The notes beneath the pieces are model-generated. The model was not told where the DNA came from. It saw nothing but the letters and a program-made list of their open reading frames with translations, and did no database searches. The translations under genes were made by a program, and so were the position numbers. DNA of 64,000 nucleotides from Plotosus lineatus (lineage: Eukaryota; Chordata; Actinopteri; Siluriformes; Plotosidae): NCBI GenBank assembly GCA_024760905.1, contig CM045735.1:34462249-34526248 (forward strand). The letters are read 5' to 3'. Shown here piece after piece: positions 23,930 to 36,050 of the stretch (positions are counted from its first letter, which is position 1; each line of letters begins with the position of its first letter).

Positions 23930-24519
23930 GAAGTAAGGTTCAAGTTACATGTACTTACATTTATCAACGTCTATTATTCAATTTACAGAAATTGAAGATT
24001 GTAAGATTTAACAATTACATTCTGTTAGAAAATGATTTTCTTTTCTCATAAAACCTTTTTTGGATGTGAAATATTAATGAAAATGTAATCAATTTAGTGA
24101 GAAGTTCGTATTTTTCAAAATCAAATTTAGGATTGAGAAACTGACCTGATTGAGAAAAATGGATGCCATTTTTGGATTCAGTGGTGCAAAATGGTCCTAA
24201 TTCAGTTGAAAAAACAGACAACTTAAAAAAAAAAATGTAACCCAGTGTAATTGATAACATTTACTTCGTGCTGATTTATTAAGAAGAAATCCTGTCTGGT
24301 CTGTGCAGAATACACTTTCATAGACGTTATAAATAATGAATATGTGAAGTAATGTGACAAGCTCAGGAAGAGGACACTTTACGTGACAACCAGCTCCTGC
24401 AGGGAACCACTTGAAACTAAACCCAGACCCCTATTTTCTTGAGTGTGCAAGACCTTGTTCTACTGTTTCTTAACAGAAGTCCTTTAATCCTTGGTGATAG
24501 CTGTTCCATGTTTGGCCTT
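23930..24519. other. AT-rich sequence downstream of the pseudogene
   Basis: No feature recognised; possibly remaining non-coding sequence of the same element. Confidence 0.35.
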
Positions 24520-24650
24520 AAGATAATCTGCCGAGCTGCTCAGGTTTTCCCCACTTTCGCCCAGTGTTGGCTGAGACAGGGTCCAGCCTCACCATGACCC
24601 GAATAAGATTAAGCAGTTTGGCAAATGAGTGAGTGAGTGAGCAAGCTGTC
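24520..24650 (+). mobile_element. SINE 3' tail fragment
   Basis: GCCGAGCTGCTCAGGTTTTC...GGGTCCAGCCTCACCATGAC...GATTAAGCAGTTTGGCAAAT followed by a GAGT tail matches the 3' part of the SINE at 9010-9344. Confidence 0.55.
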
Positions 24651-25072
24651 CCATATACCAGTGTTTGTAGTCACTTAAAAAAAAAAAACAACGGCAACAA
24701 AAAAACATGGACTCTTCAGCACTAAAGATCATAAATATTATTTAGATAGTATAAGTTATTTCATAAATACTATTTAGATACGATAAGTTATTATAGCCAT
24801 TTATTATTTCTGACCCATCTTTTAAACCTTATTTTCAATTTGGCATAGAATTCCTTACAGTGTCTTTTCAGATCCAGCCAAAAATATGAACGATTGTTGC
24901 TACATCTTTTTGCGTTCATACAGGATGAGTTTATTAACAGGGTGAGTTTAATCTTCTCACAGGTGTGATGTGTTTTCGTGCTTTTCAGACAACATAAGGT
25001 CCCCTGTAACAAAACAAACTTCTACAGTTCTATTCAAGCCCCCTCCGCACCACCTTGCCTTTACAGCTCCAC

Positions 25073-25082
25073 TACACACACA

Positions 25083-25157
<75 letters not shown>

Positions 25158-25172
25158 ACACACACACACACA
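25073..25172. repeat. (CA)n microsatellite, about 100 bp
   Basis: Nearly pure CA array with one AAA-type and one CATA interruption. Confidence 0.95.
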
Positions 25173-25484
25173 GCCTGATCTTCTGATCATTTAAATCTAA
25201 ATATCTGGCTCCAAATAAAACATCCATTTCTCCACAAGCTTCAAATTTCCCTGACCCTGTGTAATGATGATATTCATCTCAAAATCAAAGAACCAAATAG
25301 AGAAGCAATGTGCTGTGAAAATGGAATAAAGGAGGTTGTCTACTTAAATTGCACAGCATTGTTACTCAGAGGCAGTTCACATACTCACAACCGAGACTTG
25401 AATCAAAAAGAAAGTTTTATGGATGTATGATGGAATGAAGTAAACTATTTCTAGGCCAGTAATAATAGGCCTGTCCTTTTTCTG

Positions 25485-25700
25485 TACTACCTAATCCTAA
25501 TTAAGGTTGCGGGGAGTATGGCACCCATCTGAGCTGACTCTGGGCAAGGGCAGAGTATACCCTGAACAGCTCACCAGGCCATTGCAGGGCCAACGAGATG
25601 GCCCTGGCGAGATGTCAAGGGTGAGGGTGTACCCAGTGCTGTAGGGGTCAAAAAATAAGTGAGTACTCTATGGCAGTGAAGCTGAGGTGTGCAGCAACAA
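25485..25700 (-). mobile_element. SINE tail fragment joined to hAT MITE end
   Basis: On the minus strand GGCCCTGCAATGGCCTGGTG (from about 25592) down to CCTTAATTAGGATTAGG is the common SINE tail. From about 25637 the + strand reads CAGTGCTGTAGGGGTCAAAA...TGAGTACTCTATGGCAG, an end of the hAT MITE whose complete copy lies at 34820-35087. GC-rich text up to about 25800 (GGAGGGTCTGGGGGGGTCAC) is similar to sequence seen in fish hAT-derived repeats. Confidence 0.5.
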
Positions 25701-26582
25701 CTCAACCCACGAAGTGGACAGGTGCACAGAGAGTGGGGAGGGTGTGGGAGGCGGTATCCCCCTCCTGAAAGGAGGGTCTGGGGGGGTCACCCCCCAGAAA
25801 ATTTAGAAATTTGAAAAGCCGAGAGGTGCATTTTTGAGTATTTCAACGTTAAAAGCAGTTAGTCTGAGCGATTATAAAATTTACAGAACTTGACAATTAC
25901 AGACGCTCCCCGACTTACGTTTTTAATTGGTTCAGGATGGCCGAACGCAAGTTGAAAGTGAACGTACGTTGTTACAGTGACGTGTGACGTATGACGCTCA
26001 TACTGTACTATACATCCATAAATACCATTACTGTATCTCATAAAACAAACCTAAATCAATTATTATAAACATAACATTGTAAAATAATATCAAATATATC
26101 AAATAATATCAACATTAATTTCAAATAAGTCACTTATTTATACCGATTATATATAAAGCAGCCAATCAATGCTTACAATATGTGAGGCTCTCAAAACCGA
26201 AAGTAGTGTACTTGCTAAAGTAGTGTACTTGCTGTGGGTTATACGGACTTCCGGTCTTTCAAGTCAGCAAGGACACCATTGAACCCGTTTAGAACTCAGC
26301 CTGAACTGATGTGAATCACCAGCAGAGCGAAGAGTTCTCTTTTCATTCATTTTACAACTCTCTTTGCTTAACTGAGTATGCATGGTAGATTGCACCGATC
26401 CAAGCAGATAGTTAAGTCATCTCTGTGTATGAGACATGCACCCATGTTAGTAGACTTACGCTTCCGACCAACAATATTTGCTGAGGGTTACAAAAGTCCG
26501 CAAAACAGTATAAACACAAAGATCACAGAGACGACGTCTTAACACAAGGGTAACATGCCATAGAACTGATACACACATATAC

Positions 26583-26596
<14 letters not shown>

Positions 26597-26640
<44 letters not shown>
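26597..26640. repeat. (TA)n microsatellite
   Basis: TA array flanked by ACAT repeats, immediately beside the 3' end of the RTE element. Confidence 0.9.
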
Positions 26641-26643
<3 letters not shown>

Positions 26644-26772
26644 CACTTCTTCTTTTCCTTTCGGCTTTTCCCTTCAGGGGTCGCCACAGCGAATCATCTG
26701 CCCCCATCTCACACTATCCTTTGCATCTTCTTCTCTTACACCAACGACCTTCACCATATCCATGAATCATCT

Positions 26773-29506
26773 GTACATCATGTACATCAAATGTACATTT
26801 GCGTGTACATTCCGCCCTCGGCTGATGCGGCGGCCGCGTGTGAGCGTCTACACAGCGCCGTTAATCAGACACAGACTCGTCACCCCCGCGCCATGATTCT
26901 GATCAGCGGGGACTTTAACCACGCCCCTCTCTCCGCCTCTCTTCCGGCGTTCACCTTGTCGTGAAGTGCGCCACAAGAGACAATAAAACACTGGACTTAC
27001 TGTATGCAAATGTGAAGGACGCTTACAGCTCCTCCCCCTCCCCACTGGGGCGCTCAGACCACAACCTGGTCTACCTGCTCCCCAACACACACCCAGGGTG
27101 CGAAAGGAACCTGCACAGAAGAGGTCTGTGAAAGTGTGGACCGAGGAGACCAACGAGAGGCTTAGGGACTGTTTCCAGACCACAGACTGGAGCATGCTCT
27201 GTAACTCCTTTGGTGATGACATCGGCTGACCTCACACACTGTATCACCGACTACATGAACTTCTGCGTGGACAGCACCGTGCCAGCTACGGAGAATGCGG
27301 TGCTTCTCCAACAACCACCCATGGGTCACCCCTGAGCTCAAAGTCCTCCTGAACCAGAAAAAGAGGGCTTTCATCTCGAGGGACAGAGAGGAGAGCAGAA
27401 GAAGGTCCAGCGTGAGCTCCAGTGGAGGATCAGGAGGGCAAAGAAGGACTATGGGAAGAAGATGGAGGAGAAGCTGGCTCCAGAACAGCGTGCGGGACGT
27501 CTGGAGAGGACTAAAGACCATGTCTGGATTTGGGCAGGGTGTCAGAGGACAGCTGATGGTGACCAGCGCTGGGCGGATGAATTAAACTGCTACTTCAACA
27601 GGTTTGATTCTCCCCCTCCCCTCTGCACCCCTCCCGTTCCCCCTCCCCTCTTCACACGTCTCCAGACCAGCTGACACCTCCCCCTCCCCAGGCCAACTTC
27701 ACTTGACTGCTACAGCCCGACAGACACATCCCCTCCCTCTGCAGCCCACCCAGCCCCCTCTCCCTCACATCAGGACCAGGTGAGGAGACAGCTGAAGCGA
27801 CTAAATCAGAGGAAATCTGAAGGACCTGATGGCATCGGTCCCAGGCTGCTGAGGACCTGCGCAGACCAGCTCTGTGTGGTACTATGCTACCTGTACAACC
27901 TGAGCCTCAGCCTGGAGAAGGTTCCAGTCCTCTGGAAGACCTCCTGTGTGGTTCGGTTCCCAAAACAGCACAGCGAAGGAACCAGCCCACTACAGACCTG
28001 TCGCCCTGACCTCCCACCTCATTAAGATCATGGAAAGGCTCCTCCTTGAACACCTCCGGCTCTATGGTGAGCCCCACCTAGACCCGCTGCAGTTTGCCTA
28101 CAGGCCCAACATCGGAGTAGAAGATGCCGTCATCTACCTTCTGCAGCGGGCACTCACCCACCTGGAGATCGCCGGCAGCGCTGTGAGGTCATGTTCTTTG
28201 ACTTCTCCAGCGCCTTCAACACCATCAGGCCAGCGGCGTCTGCGGGAAGCTGGAGGACGTGGGAGTGGACGGGCATCTTGCTGCCTGGATTATTGACTAC
28301 CTTACTAACCGTCCACAGTGCACGTGCGGCTGCTTGGGCCTGTAAGTCAAGGTGGTAGTCTGTAACCACGGGGCACCGCCAGGGCACCGTCCTCTCACCC
28401 TTCCTTTTAACATCTATACCTCGGACTTCATATATAACACAAACAGCTGCCACCTCCAGAAGTTCTCGGACGACTCCGCCATCGTGGGCCGTGTGTCAGA
28501 GGAGCAGGCTGGAGTACCCGGTCGGTCATCGTCGACTTAGTGGACTGGTGTGGCGCAACCACCTGTGCTTGAACACTAGGAAGGCGAGAAGGAGATGGTG
28601 GTCGACTTCAGGAAGAAAACACTCAAACACACACACACACACATTTACTAGTGAACATCCAGGGACAGGACATTGAGACAGTGGACAGTTTCAAGTACCT
28701 GGGTGTTCACCTTAACAATAAACTGGACTGGTCCCACAGCACCAGCGCCCTGTACAAGAAGGGCCAGAGTCGCCTCCACCTTCTGAGGAGACTCGGGTCC
28801 TTACGGCATACTCTGAACCTCTGCTCAGGACATTTTATGGCTCTGTGGTAGCCTCTGCAATCCTCTACGCTGCCATCTGCTGGGCCCGGGCAGCACAGGC
28901 GGGGACAGAAAGAGACTGAACAAGCTGGTCAGGAGGCCAGCTCTGTCCTCGGCTGCCCACTGGACTCTGTGGAGGAGGTGAGTGAGAGGAGGATGGTAGC
29001 AAAGCTCACATCCATCCTGTTCAACAGCTCTCACCCACTGCACCAGACTGTCGAGGAGCTAAGCAGCTCCTTCAGTGGGCGACTGAGGCATCCTCAGTGC
29101 AGGAAGGAGCGCTACACTTGAGGTCAATTCATTCCCACCGCTATCAGACTGTACAACGCCACTTTGTAACTGTCTGTGAAAATACGGTTATGTGCAATAA
29201 AAACCCATGCACTTTAATCAATCAACCATCTACCCCACTGACTGTCAACCATATCAACCATCTACTCTGCACTCAGATACATTACACACTTTAATATAGG
29301 CCAATCTATAAAGTTGCTCCATTCTTTTCTTTTATTGTTTAGTAATTTATACTATTTATGTATCTATTTATTTATTTACTTATATATGTATGTGTGTATG
29401 TTCGTACTTGTATCTATTTTTGCACCCCCTACTGATAGTACTGTACAGTGAATTTCTCCATTGTGAGATTAATAAAGCTGTATCTTATCTTATCTTATCT
29501 TATCTT
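26773..29506 (+). mobile_element. L2-type LINE, 5'-truncated copy, inserted in RTE
   Basis: Homology to the fuller copy at 50820-54275 starts at TTGCGTGTACATTCCGCC (26799), after about 25 bases of ACAT-rich filler. It continues through the 3' end GAATTTCTCC...GAGATTAATAAAGCTG and a (TATCT)n tail. Encoded pieces include GRSDHN-type endonuclease sequence, KSEGPDGIGPRLLRTCADQL, YRPNIGVEDAVIYLLQRALT, FSDDSAIVGRVSE and VDSFKYLGVHLNNKLDW. Many one- to three-base indels break the frame. ATCT lies at both junctions and may be the target duplication, but the tail sequence makes this ambiguous. Confidence 0.85.
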
Positions 29507-29507
29507 A

Positions 29508-31500
29508 TCTCTTTGGTCTTCCTCTAGGCCTTCTGCCTGGTAGTTCCAACCTCAGCATCCTACTATCAATATACTCACTATCCCTCCTCTGTACATGTCC
29601 AAACCATCTCAATCTAGCCTCTCTTACTTTGTCTCCAAAACCTCTTACATATGCTGTCCCTCTGATGTGCTCATTCCTAATCCTATCCATCCTCGTTACT
29701 CCCAAAGAGAACCTCAACATTTTCATCTCTGTTACCTCCAGCTCCGCCTCCTGTCTTTTCCCCAGGGCCACTGTTTCTAAACCATACAACATCGTTGGCC
29801 TCAACACTGTCTTGTACACTTCTTGCCTTCTTGCCGATACCCTTCTATCACACAGGACACTTTTCTCCAACCATTCCAACCTGCCTGCACATGCTTCTTC
29901 ACCTCTTTTCCACACTCTCCATTGCTCTGGATTGTTGAGCCAAAGTACTTAAAATCCTCCACCTTTCTTATCTCTGTTCCCTGTAACCTCACCGTTCCTC
30001 TTGAGTCCTTGTCATTCATGCACATGTATTCTGTCTTACTGAGGCTAATCTTCAGTCCCCTCCTTTCCAGGGCAGACCTCCACCTCTCTAGATTTTCCTG
30101 CACTTGTTCTCTGCTCTCACTACAGATCACAATGTCATCTGCAAACATCATAGTCCATGGGAAATCTTGTCTAACCTCGTCTGTCAGCCTGTCCATCACC
30201 ATAGCGAACAAGAAGGGGCTGAGAGCTGACCCTTCATGCAGTCCAACCTCCACCTTGAACTCCTCTGTCACACCGACAGCACACCTCACCACTGTCTTAC
30301 ATATCTCATACATGTCCTGCACCACTCTAACATACTTCTCTGCCACTCCAGACTTCCTCATGCAATACCACAGTTCTTCTCTCGGCACCCTGTCATATGC
30401 TTTCTCCATATCCACAAAGGCACAATGCGGCTCCGTCTGACCTTCTCTGGACTTCTCCATTAACATCCTCAAGGCAAACACTGCATCTGTGGTGCTCTTT
30501 CTTGGCAGGAAACCAAACTTGTTCACAAATGCTGACCTCTGCCCTTAGTCTAGCTTCCACTATTCTTTCCCATAACTTCATCGTATGGCTCATCAACTTT
30601 ATCCCTCTGTAGTTGCAGCAAATCTGCACGTCTCCCTTGTTCTTAAAAATGGGCACCAGCACACTTCTCCTCCATTCCTCTGGCATCTGCTCACTCTCTA
30701 AGACCTTGTTGAATGTTCTTGTCAGAAAATCTACTGCTACCTCTCCTAGACACTTCCATACCTCCACACATATGTCATCAGGACCAACTGCCTTTCCATT
30801 CTTCATCCTGTTCAATGCCCTCCTCACTTCACCCTTAGTAATCTTTGCTACTTCCTGGTCCTCAACAGTCACCTCTTCTACTCTTTTTTCTCTCTCATTT
30901 TCCTCATTCATCAGCTCTTCAAAGTACTCTTTCCATCTTCCCAGCACACTTCTGTCATCAGTCAATACATTTCTCTTCTCGCTCACATCCCGTCTGTGGG
31001 GCATAAGCACTAACAACATTGAACATCACACCTTCAATTTCTAACTTGAGACTCATCACTCTGTCTGACACTCTTTTCACTTCTAGAACATTCCTGACAA
31101 ACTCCTCCTTCAAGATGACTCCGACTCCATTTCTCTTCCCATCCACACCATGAAAAAACAGCTTAAACCCTGCTCCTATGCTTCTAGCCTTGCTACCTTT
31201 CCACCTGGTCTCCTGAACACACAGTATGTCCACCTTCCTCCTCTGCATCATGTAAGCCAGCTCTCTACTTTTTCCCGCCATAGTTCCAACATTCAAAGTC
31301 CCTACTTTCAGTCCTAGACTCATGCCTTTCCTCTTCTCTCTCTGGCAATAGACACGCCTCCCGCCTCTCGTTCTTCGACGTCTTCGACCAACAGTAGTCC
31401 AATTTCCATCAGCACCCTGTTGGTTGACAGCACTGATGGCGGTCGTTGTTAACCCGGGCCTCGACTGATCCGGTATGTCATTCTTTCTTGTGATTCGCAT
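29508..31500 (-). pseudogene. RTE ORF2: endonuclease-reverse transcriptase with internal deletion
   Basis: The product would nick target DNA with an APE-type endonuclease and copy LINE RNA onto the nick. The N-terminal frame (31500-30958) has LKVGTLNVGTMAGKSRELAY, DILCVQETRWKG and VMFNVVSAYAPQTGCERE, the first half of an APE endonuclease. It then runs directly into the pre-RT linker VLTDDRSVLGRWKEYFEEL, so the second half of the nuclease is deleted at about 30985-31000. RT blocks follow in other frames: KAVGPDDICVEVWK, VPIFKNKGDVQICCNYRGIK, CAFVDMEKAYDRVPREELWY, EGSALSPFLFAMVMDRL and FADDIVICS (about 30150). The C-terminal GRRPRGRPKR lies near 29515. Frameshifts occur near 30540 and 29900. 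Not functional. Confidence 0.85.
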
Positions 31501-31625
31501 ATTTTATTTGGCATTTCTTTTACGCCGGATGCCCTTCCTGACGCAACCCTCTGCATTTATCCGGGCTTGGGACCGGCGTGAGGGAGAGACACTGGTTTGT
31601 GCCCCCCCCCTCACGGCTGCATTTT

Positions 31626-32216
31626 ATATATATATATAAAACGAACAACCCTGAACCCTGGAACAAAATGGCGCCAACTGATCAGTACAAGTTCTTCTCC
31701 GTGAACATGGACTACTCCAAACTCAAGAAGAATCGTCCAGACTTCTAAATCCTATAAATATATAATGAAATTTATCACAAAATAAATAAATAATAAATTT
31801 ATTTATCACAAAATAATAAATTATATATATATATATATATAACAAAAATAAAATGACAGGACAAAGACTTTCTATTGAAACTCCATTTACAGTCATAGCC
31901 CGAAATCACACGTGACGTACATAAAGAAAGCAAAAAAATCGCGACAGAACTCGGCATCAGTGACAGAGTTGACACCACAGCCCACAAAGAAGCGTTTATA
32001 ACATTGAAGGACCACAAGCCCGACTTTGCCAACAAACCTACTTGCCGATTGACAACCCTACAAAATCTGAAATAGGAAAAATCAGCAAAAGATTACTTGA
32101 CAGAAGTGATAAATGGAGTTTCAATAGAAAGTCTTTGTCCTGTCCTTTTATTTTTGTTATTTGCTCTACCAAAAAGTATTGAGCACTCTCCTACGGAAGG
32201 ATCTACTCAGAAAATC
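31626..32216. other. AT-rich intron between nested elements
   Basis: Contains short TA arrays (about 31625-31640 and 31822-31842). A 30-base-scale inverted match is visible: GACAGGACAAAGACTTTCTA (31854-31873) and its complement near 32123-32146. This suggests the ends of a small unrecognised inverted-repeat element. Confidence 0.4.
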
Positions 32217-32406
<190 letters not shown>

Positions 32407-32408
32407 TA

Positions 32409-33166
32409 GTCCTTCTCAAAAAATAAGCATATTGTGATAAATTTCATTATTTTCTGTAATGTACTGATAAAAATTAAACTTTCATATATTTTAAATTCAT
32501 TGCACACCAACTGAAATATCTGAGGTCTTTTATTGTTTTAATACTGATGATTTGAAAAGCTTTATGGAGATGAAGATTTCCTTTTTCAGCACGACCTGAC
32601 ACCTGCTCACAGTGCGAAAACCACTGGTAAATGGTTTACAGACCATGGTATAACTGTGCTCAATTGGCCTGCCAACTCTCCTGACCTGAATGAACCCCAT
32701 AGAGAATCTGTGGGATATTGTGAAGAGAAAGTTGAGAGACACCAAACCCAACACCGTGGATGAGCTTAAGGCTGCTATCGAAGCATCCTGGGCCTACGTA
32801 ACACCTCAGCAGTGCCACAGGCTGATTGCCTCCATGCCACGCCGCATTGAAGCGGTCATTTCTGCAAAAGGATTCTCGATCAAGTATTGAGTGCATAACT
32901 GAACATAACTGTTTGAAGGTTGACGTTTTTTGTATTAAAAACACTTTTTTTATTGGTCGAATGAAATATGCTAATTTTTTGAGATTATAGGGATTTTTTG
33001 GTTTTCCTTTACTTTTTTGCCAAAAGTATCAATATTAAAATAATAAAAGGCTTGAACTACTTCAGTTGTGTGTAATGAATCTAAAATATATGAAAGTCTA
33101 ATGTTTATCAGTACATTACAGAAAATAATGAACTTTATTACAATATGCTCATTTTTTGAGAAGGAC
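32409..33166 (+). mobile_element. Tc1-like element, internally deleted
   Basis: The ends GTCCTTCTCAAAAAATAAGC and the complement of TGAGAAGGAC are inverted repeats that extend, imperfectly, about 140 bp, with TA outside (32407-32408, 33167-33168). Inside only the C-terminal third of a transposase remains on the + strand: FQHDLTPAHSAKTTGKWF with the second catalytic Asp (about 32585), a frameshift near 32688, then NPIENLWDIVKRKLRDTK with the catalytic Glu, to a stop at 32890. The N-terminal DNA-binding and first-Asp regions are gone. Confidence 0.85.
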
Positions 33167-33300
33167 TAGTCTATATATAAACAATATATATATATAATTG
33201 AACTGGGAAGAAGGAGGGGCATGTTCAGTCTGTCGTTTGTAAACAATAAACGCATCGTCATTCCAGCAGTGTGTCATTACATCAGCATACTACGTAGGTA

Positions 33301-34523
33301 CAGTAGGCCCTTGACTATTCGCGGTTTTGCATTTGCGGTTTGAGTATTCACGGACTGCCGAGCAGTTCACATGTGATTCAAATTCAGCCAATGGCTGTCC
33401 TCCTTCCTGCTGATTGGTTGAGGTGATGTAACGCCCCATTTTCCTCATTTGCGCACATGTTGGCAATAAGCCTTTTTCGTGTGTTTTAATTACCAGTTAA
33501 GTTCTATGATGTCACTCGCCTGTTTCAGCACCAGAAAAAGGTAATGATGTTGGATGTCTCTTCTGAAGAAATAAGACTTTCACCGGAAGAAACGACAGTT
33601 TCCTCTGAAGTCACATCATTGCTGAAGAGGAATACAGTAATCCTTTGAACTGTTGTAAAACACTCCACTATTAAAGTCTTTTTTTTAATTATTATTCCAG
33701 TCCATGACCTAAGGTAATGTTTAAAATGTTTGCGTGTTATATTTTATTTACTGTGGTGTAGCATGTTTCTCATTGTGTTTTGTTTATCCAATTTATTACA
33801 TTTCTTGTTCTTTTATGTCCTTTTTGTTGTCTGTGTTTTGGGGGACTTTGATTTTGGCACTGTGCCTCTCACTAACTGTTTACTTCCTGAGGGGCGTGGC
33901 TGAGCTGCACACACACACACCTGGATTCACTATTCTCATTTACTCCCAATAACCAAAAGCACGCTCAGCTCTGCGACAGAGGATTAACTCACATCAACAT
34001 CACCGCTTCTTTGGTTTGTAACGCCTCTTCCTCTATCACTCTCAAACTCTGTTTTGCACTTCGGCTCCAGTTGGGGTGGCGTGGCTGAGCTGCTTGGACT
34101 TAATGCAGTTAATACCTGAATTCAGTCCTGTCATGCCTAATGCAATACAGTACATTCCTCTAGTGGACATTTTTGAAAACTACAGTGCTGTATGTTTATA
34201 AACAAAATGCACTGAAATGTGTTTTATGCGTATGCTGTATAATGTTTATATTTTAGCATCAATAAATATAACAGTAAAAATTGAAAAGTTTTTCTTAATC
34301 ATTACTACATTAATACTGTATTAATGTGTAAGACTGTCTATAGAATGTGTTTAAGAAGCATATTTTAGGGCATGTAATAGATACATAGTATTTTACTTAC
34401 AGCTGCTCATTTGCGCATGTGACATCATACATGGGGTTTTACTTCCAGGTGCAGAACTCGCGTATTATCTCGATTCGCGGGAAGGACCAGAACCGTACCC
34501 CCGCGAATGTCAAGGGCCTACTG
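33301..34523 (+). mobile_element. Tigger-like element, family B, copy 2 (complete)
   Basis: The ends CAGTAGGCCCTTGACTATTC and the complement of AATGTCAAGGGCCTACTG are inverted, with TA at 33299-33300 and 34524-34525. The body holds the frame segment FYDVTRLFQHQKKVMMLD...SSEEIRLSPEETTVSSEV (33507-33630), conserved with copies 1 and 3. No DDE core was recognised. Confidence 0.8.
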
Positions 34524-34819
34524 TACATCTAACTTCAAAATTTGACCTTTTTTTGGAGAAAAAAAAAAAAAGCAAAATCGAAAAAACGTAAAATGGATGA
34601 ACGTAAGTCGGGGAGTGTCTGTATATCTGTAATAAGAAAAATAAAACAAAGAAATTAGTAAATACTGTATGTTCATTCTCATTTAAATATAGACATTTTA
34701 TTGTTAAAATGTTAGTGCTGAAATCTATAGTGAGTATGTTATATATGTATTTTCTCTAACAATTACCAAAAATTTCATCAAAAAAACATAGACAAGTTAC
34801 TTGGTACATGTATTAGAAG

Positions 34820-35087
34820 CAGTGCTGTAGTGGTGGGTACACGCCGTTACACGCCGTGTACCCACTTGTTTTAGTGGCCGAGTTACGTGTACTGACTTAA
34901 TTTGGTCTACTTTATAGTTGATCAACCTAAATTTCCACGACAGTGTAAAAAATAAAGCGGAGATGAAGTGATAAATAGTTTCAAAGCCAAAACCGCACCC
35001 TCCCTGTGCTCCGTGCACCTCTGCTGCGCGCCTCGTTCGCTTTGCTGCCATCGTGTACTCACTTATTTTTTGACCACTACAGCACTG
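34820..35087. mobile_element. hAT MITE, 268 bp
   Basis: Inverted ends CAGTGCTGTAGTGG and CCACTACAGCACTG with a perfect 8-bp duplication ATTAGAAG (34812-34819, 35088-35095). Too short to code for anything. Relatives lie at 35826-35993 and near 25637. Confidence 0.85.
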
Positions 35088-35095
35088 ATTAGAAG

Positions 35096-35825
35096 TACAA
35101 TATGCAAACCACAAATGACAATATATTATATATACACTGCAAGACATTAGGCCATTTCAAATGTTCCATATACATATGTAATTATAAAGAAGTGTTGTTA
35201 GTGCTAATTATAATTATTCATTCCTTCAATAACTAATGGTGACTTATTAAATGAAGATATTCAAGAAAGTACTTGTTCAATACGGACAGGCATAAAATAT
35301 TTTAAGATAGATATTTTCATTGTAAAAATAGAAAAGTTTATAATAGATCTAAAGTATATAATATGTTTACAACGTTAGCTTGGATGAACCATTTAGTTAT
35401 TACTAAAAAGTAAGACCTGTGAACAAGGACAAACAGGGCATAAACTGACTGCAGAAATGCTTGTTTCATCTTAAAATAACAGTTTCATGGGATGTAGGTC
35501 TGTCACTGAGTTTGACTATGTGAACCAAATAAACACAGGCTAGCTTAGCCTTACTTACCGGGGACTTTGTTGGACTCTGTTTGCAAGCTTTCTGCACTCT
35601 TTACACGAGTAAACCCGTGCATGGCTAGTGACTGTGTGCCTGTGAGGGAGATAATTTGGCTTTCTTTGTTTTACGCATGATAGCAAAACAAATGAAAGCC
35701 AGAAGTTCATTGGATATAAATCTTGAGCTCAACTAGCAGTATCCAATCAGAGGTATAATACTATATGGCTGATTCGTGGTGTTTATGGAATCATGTTTAT
35801 GACTAGATTTACTAAAATAACCTTT
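35096..35825. other. AT-rich intron, nothing recognised
   Basis: No open frame of note and no repeat recognised. Confidence 0.4.
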
Positions 35826-35993
35826 GGCTTTGAAACTATTTATCACTTCATCTCCGCTTTTTATTTACACAGTCACGGAAATTCACGTTGATCAACTATA
35901 AAGTAGACCAAATTAAGTCAGTACACGCAACTCAGCCACTAAAACAAGTGGGTACACGGCGTGTACCGGCATGCACCCACCACTACAGCACTG
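35826..35993 (-). mobile_element. hAT MITE fragment plus SINE tail
   Basis: Inverse copy of the left two thirds of the 34820-35087 MITE, sharing TTTGGTCTACTTTATAGTTG and ACGCCGTGTACCCACTTG. It is cut off at its inner side. It is followed directly by a SINE tail fragment (35994-36050, GTGTACCTTGCCCTCACTCA). Confidence 0.7.
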
Positions 35994-36050
35994 GGTGTAC
36001 CTTGCCCTCACTCAGAGTTGGCAGAGATGGTCACCAGCCTCCCTGCAACT

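Larger units (their letters stand above)
26646..31625 (-). mobile_element. RTE-type LINE (copy 1), split by an L2 insertion
   Basis: Two collinear minus-strand blocks, 29507-31625 (5' side) and 26646-26772 (3' end), make up one element. The 3' end carries CTGTGGCGACCCCTGAAGGG and AAAGCCGAAAGGAAAAG, shared with copies at 38386-39927 and 55874-57130. The 5' part starts near the GGGTTGCGTCAGGAAGGGCA leader. The break in copy 3 order (CCATATCCATGAATCATC then TCTTTGGTCTTCC) is occupied by an L2 element, so the L2 came second. Both outer flanks are AT-rich simple sequence, so its own duplication cannot be read. Confidence 0.85.

Noticed and set aside
29823..30440. 205-codon + strand open frame
   Set aside because: Antisense shadow of the RTE reverse transcriptase on the minus strand.
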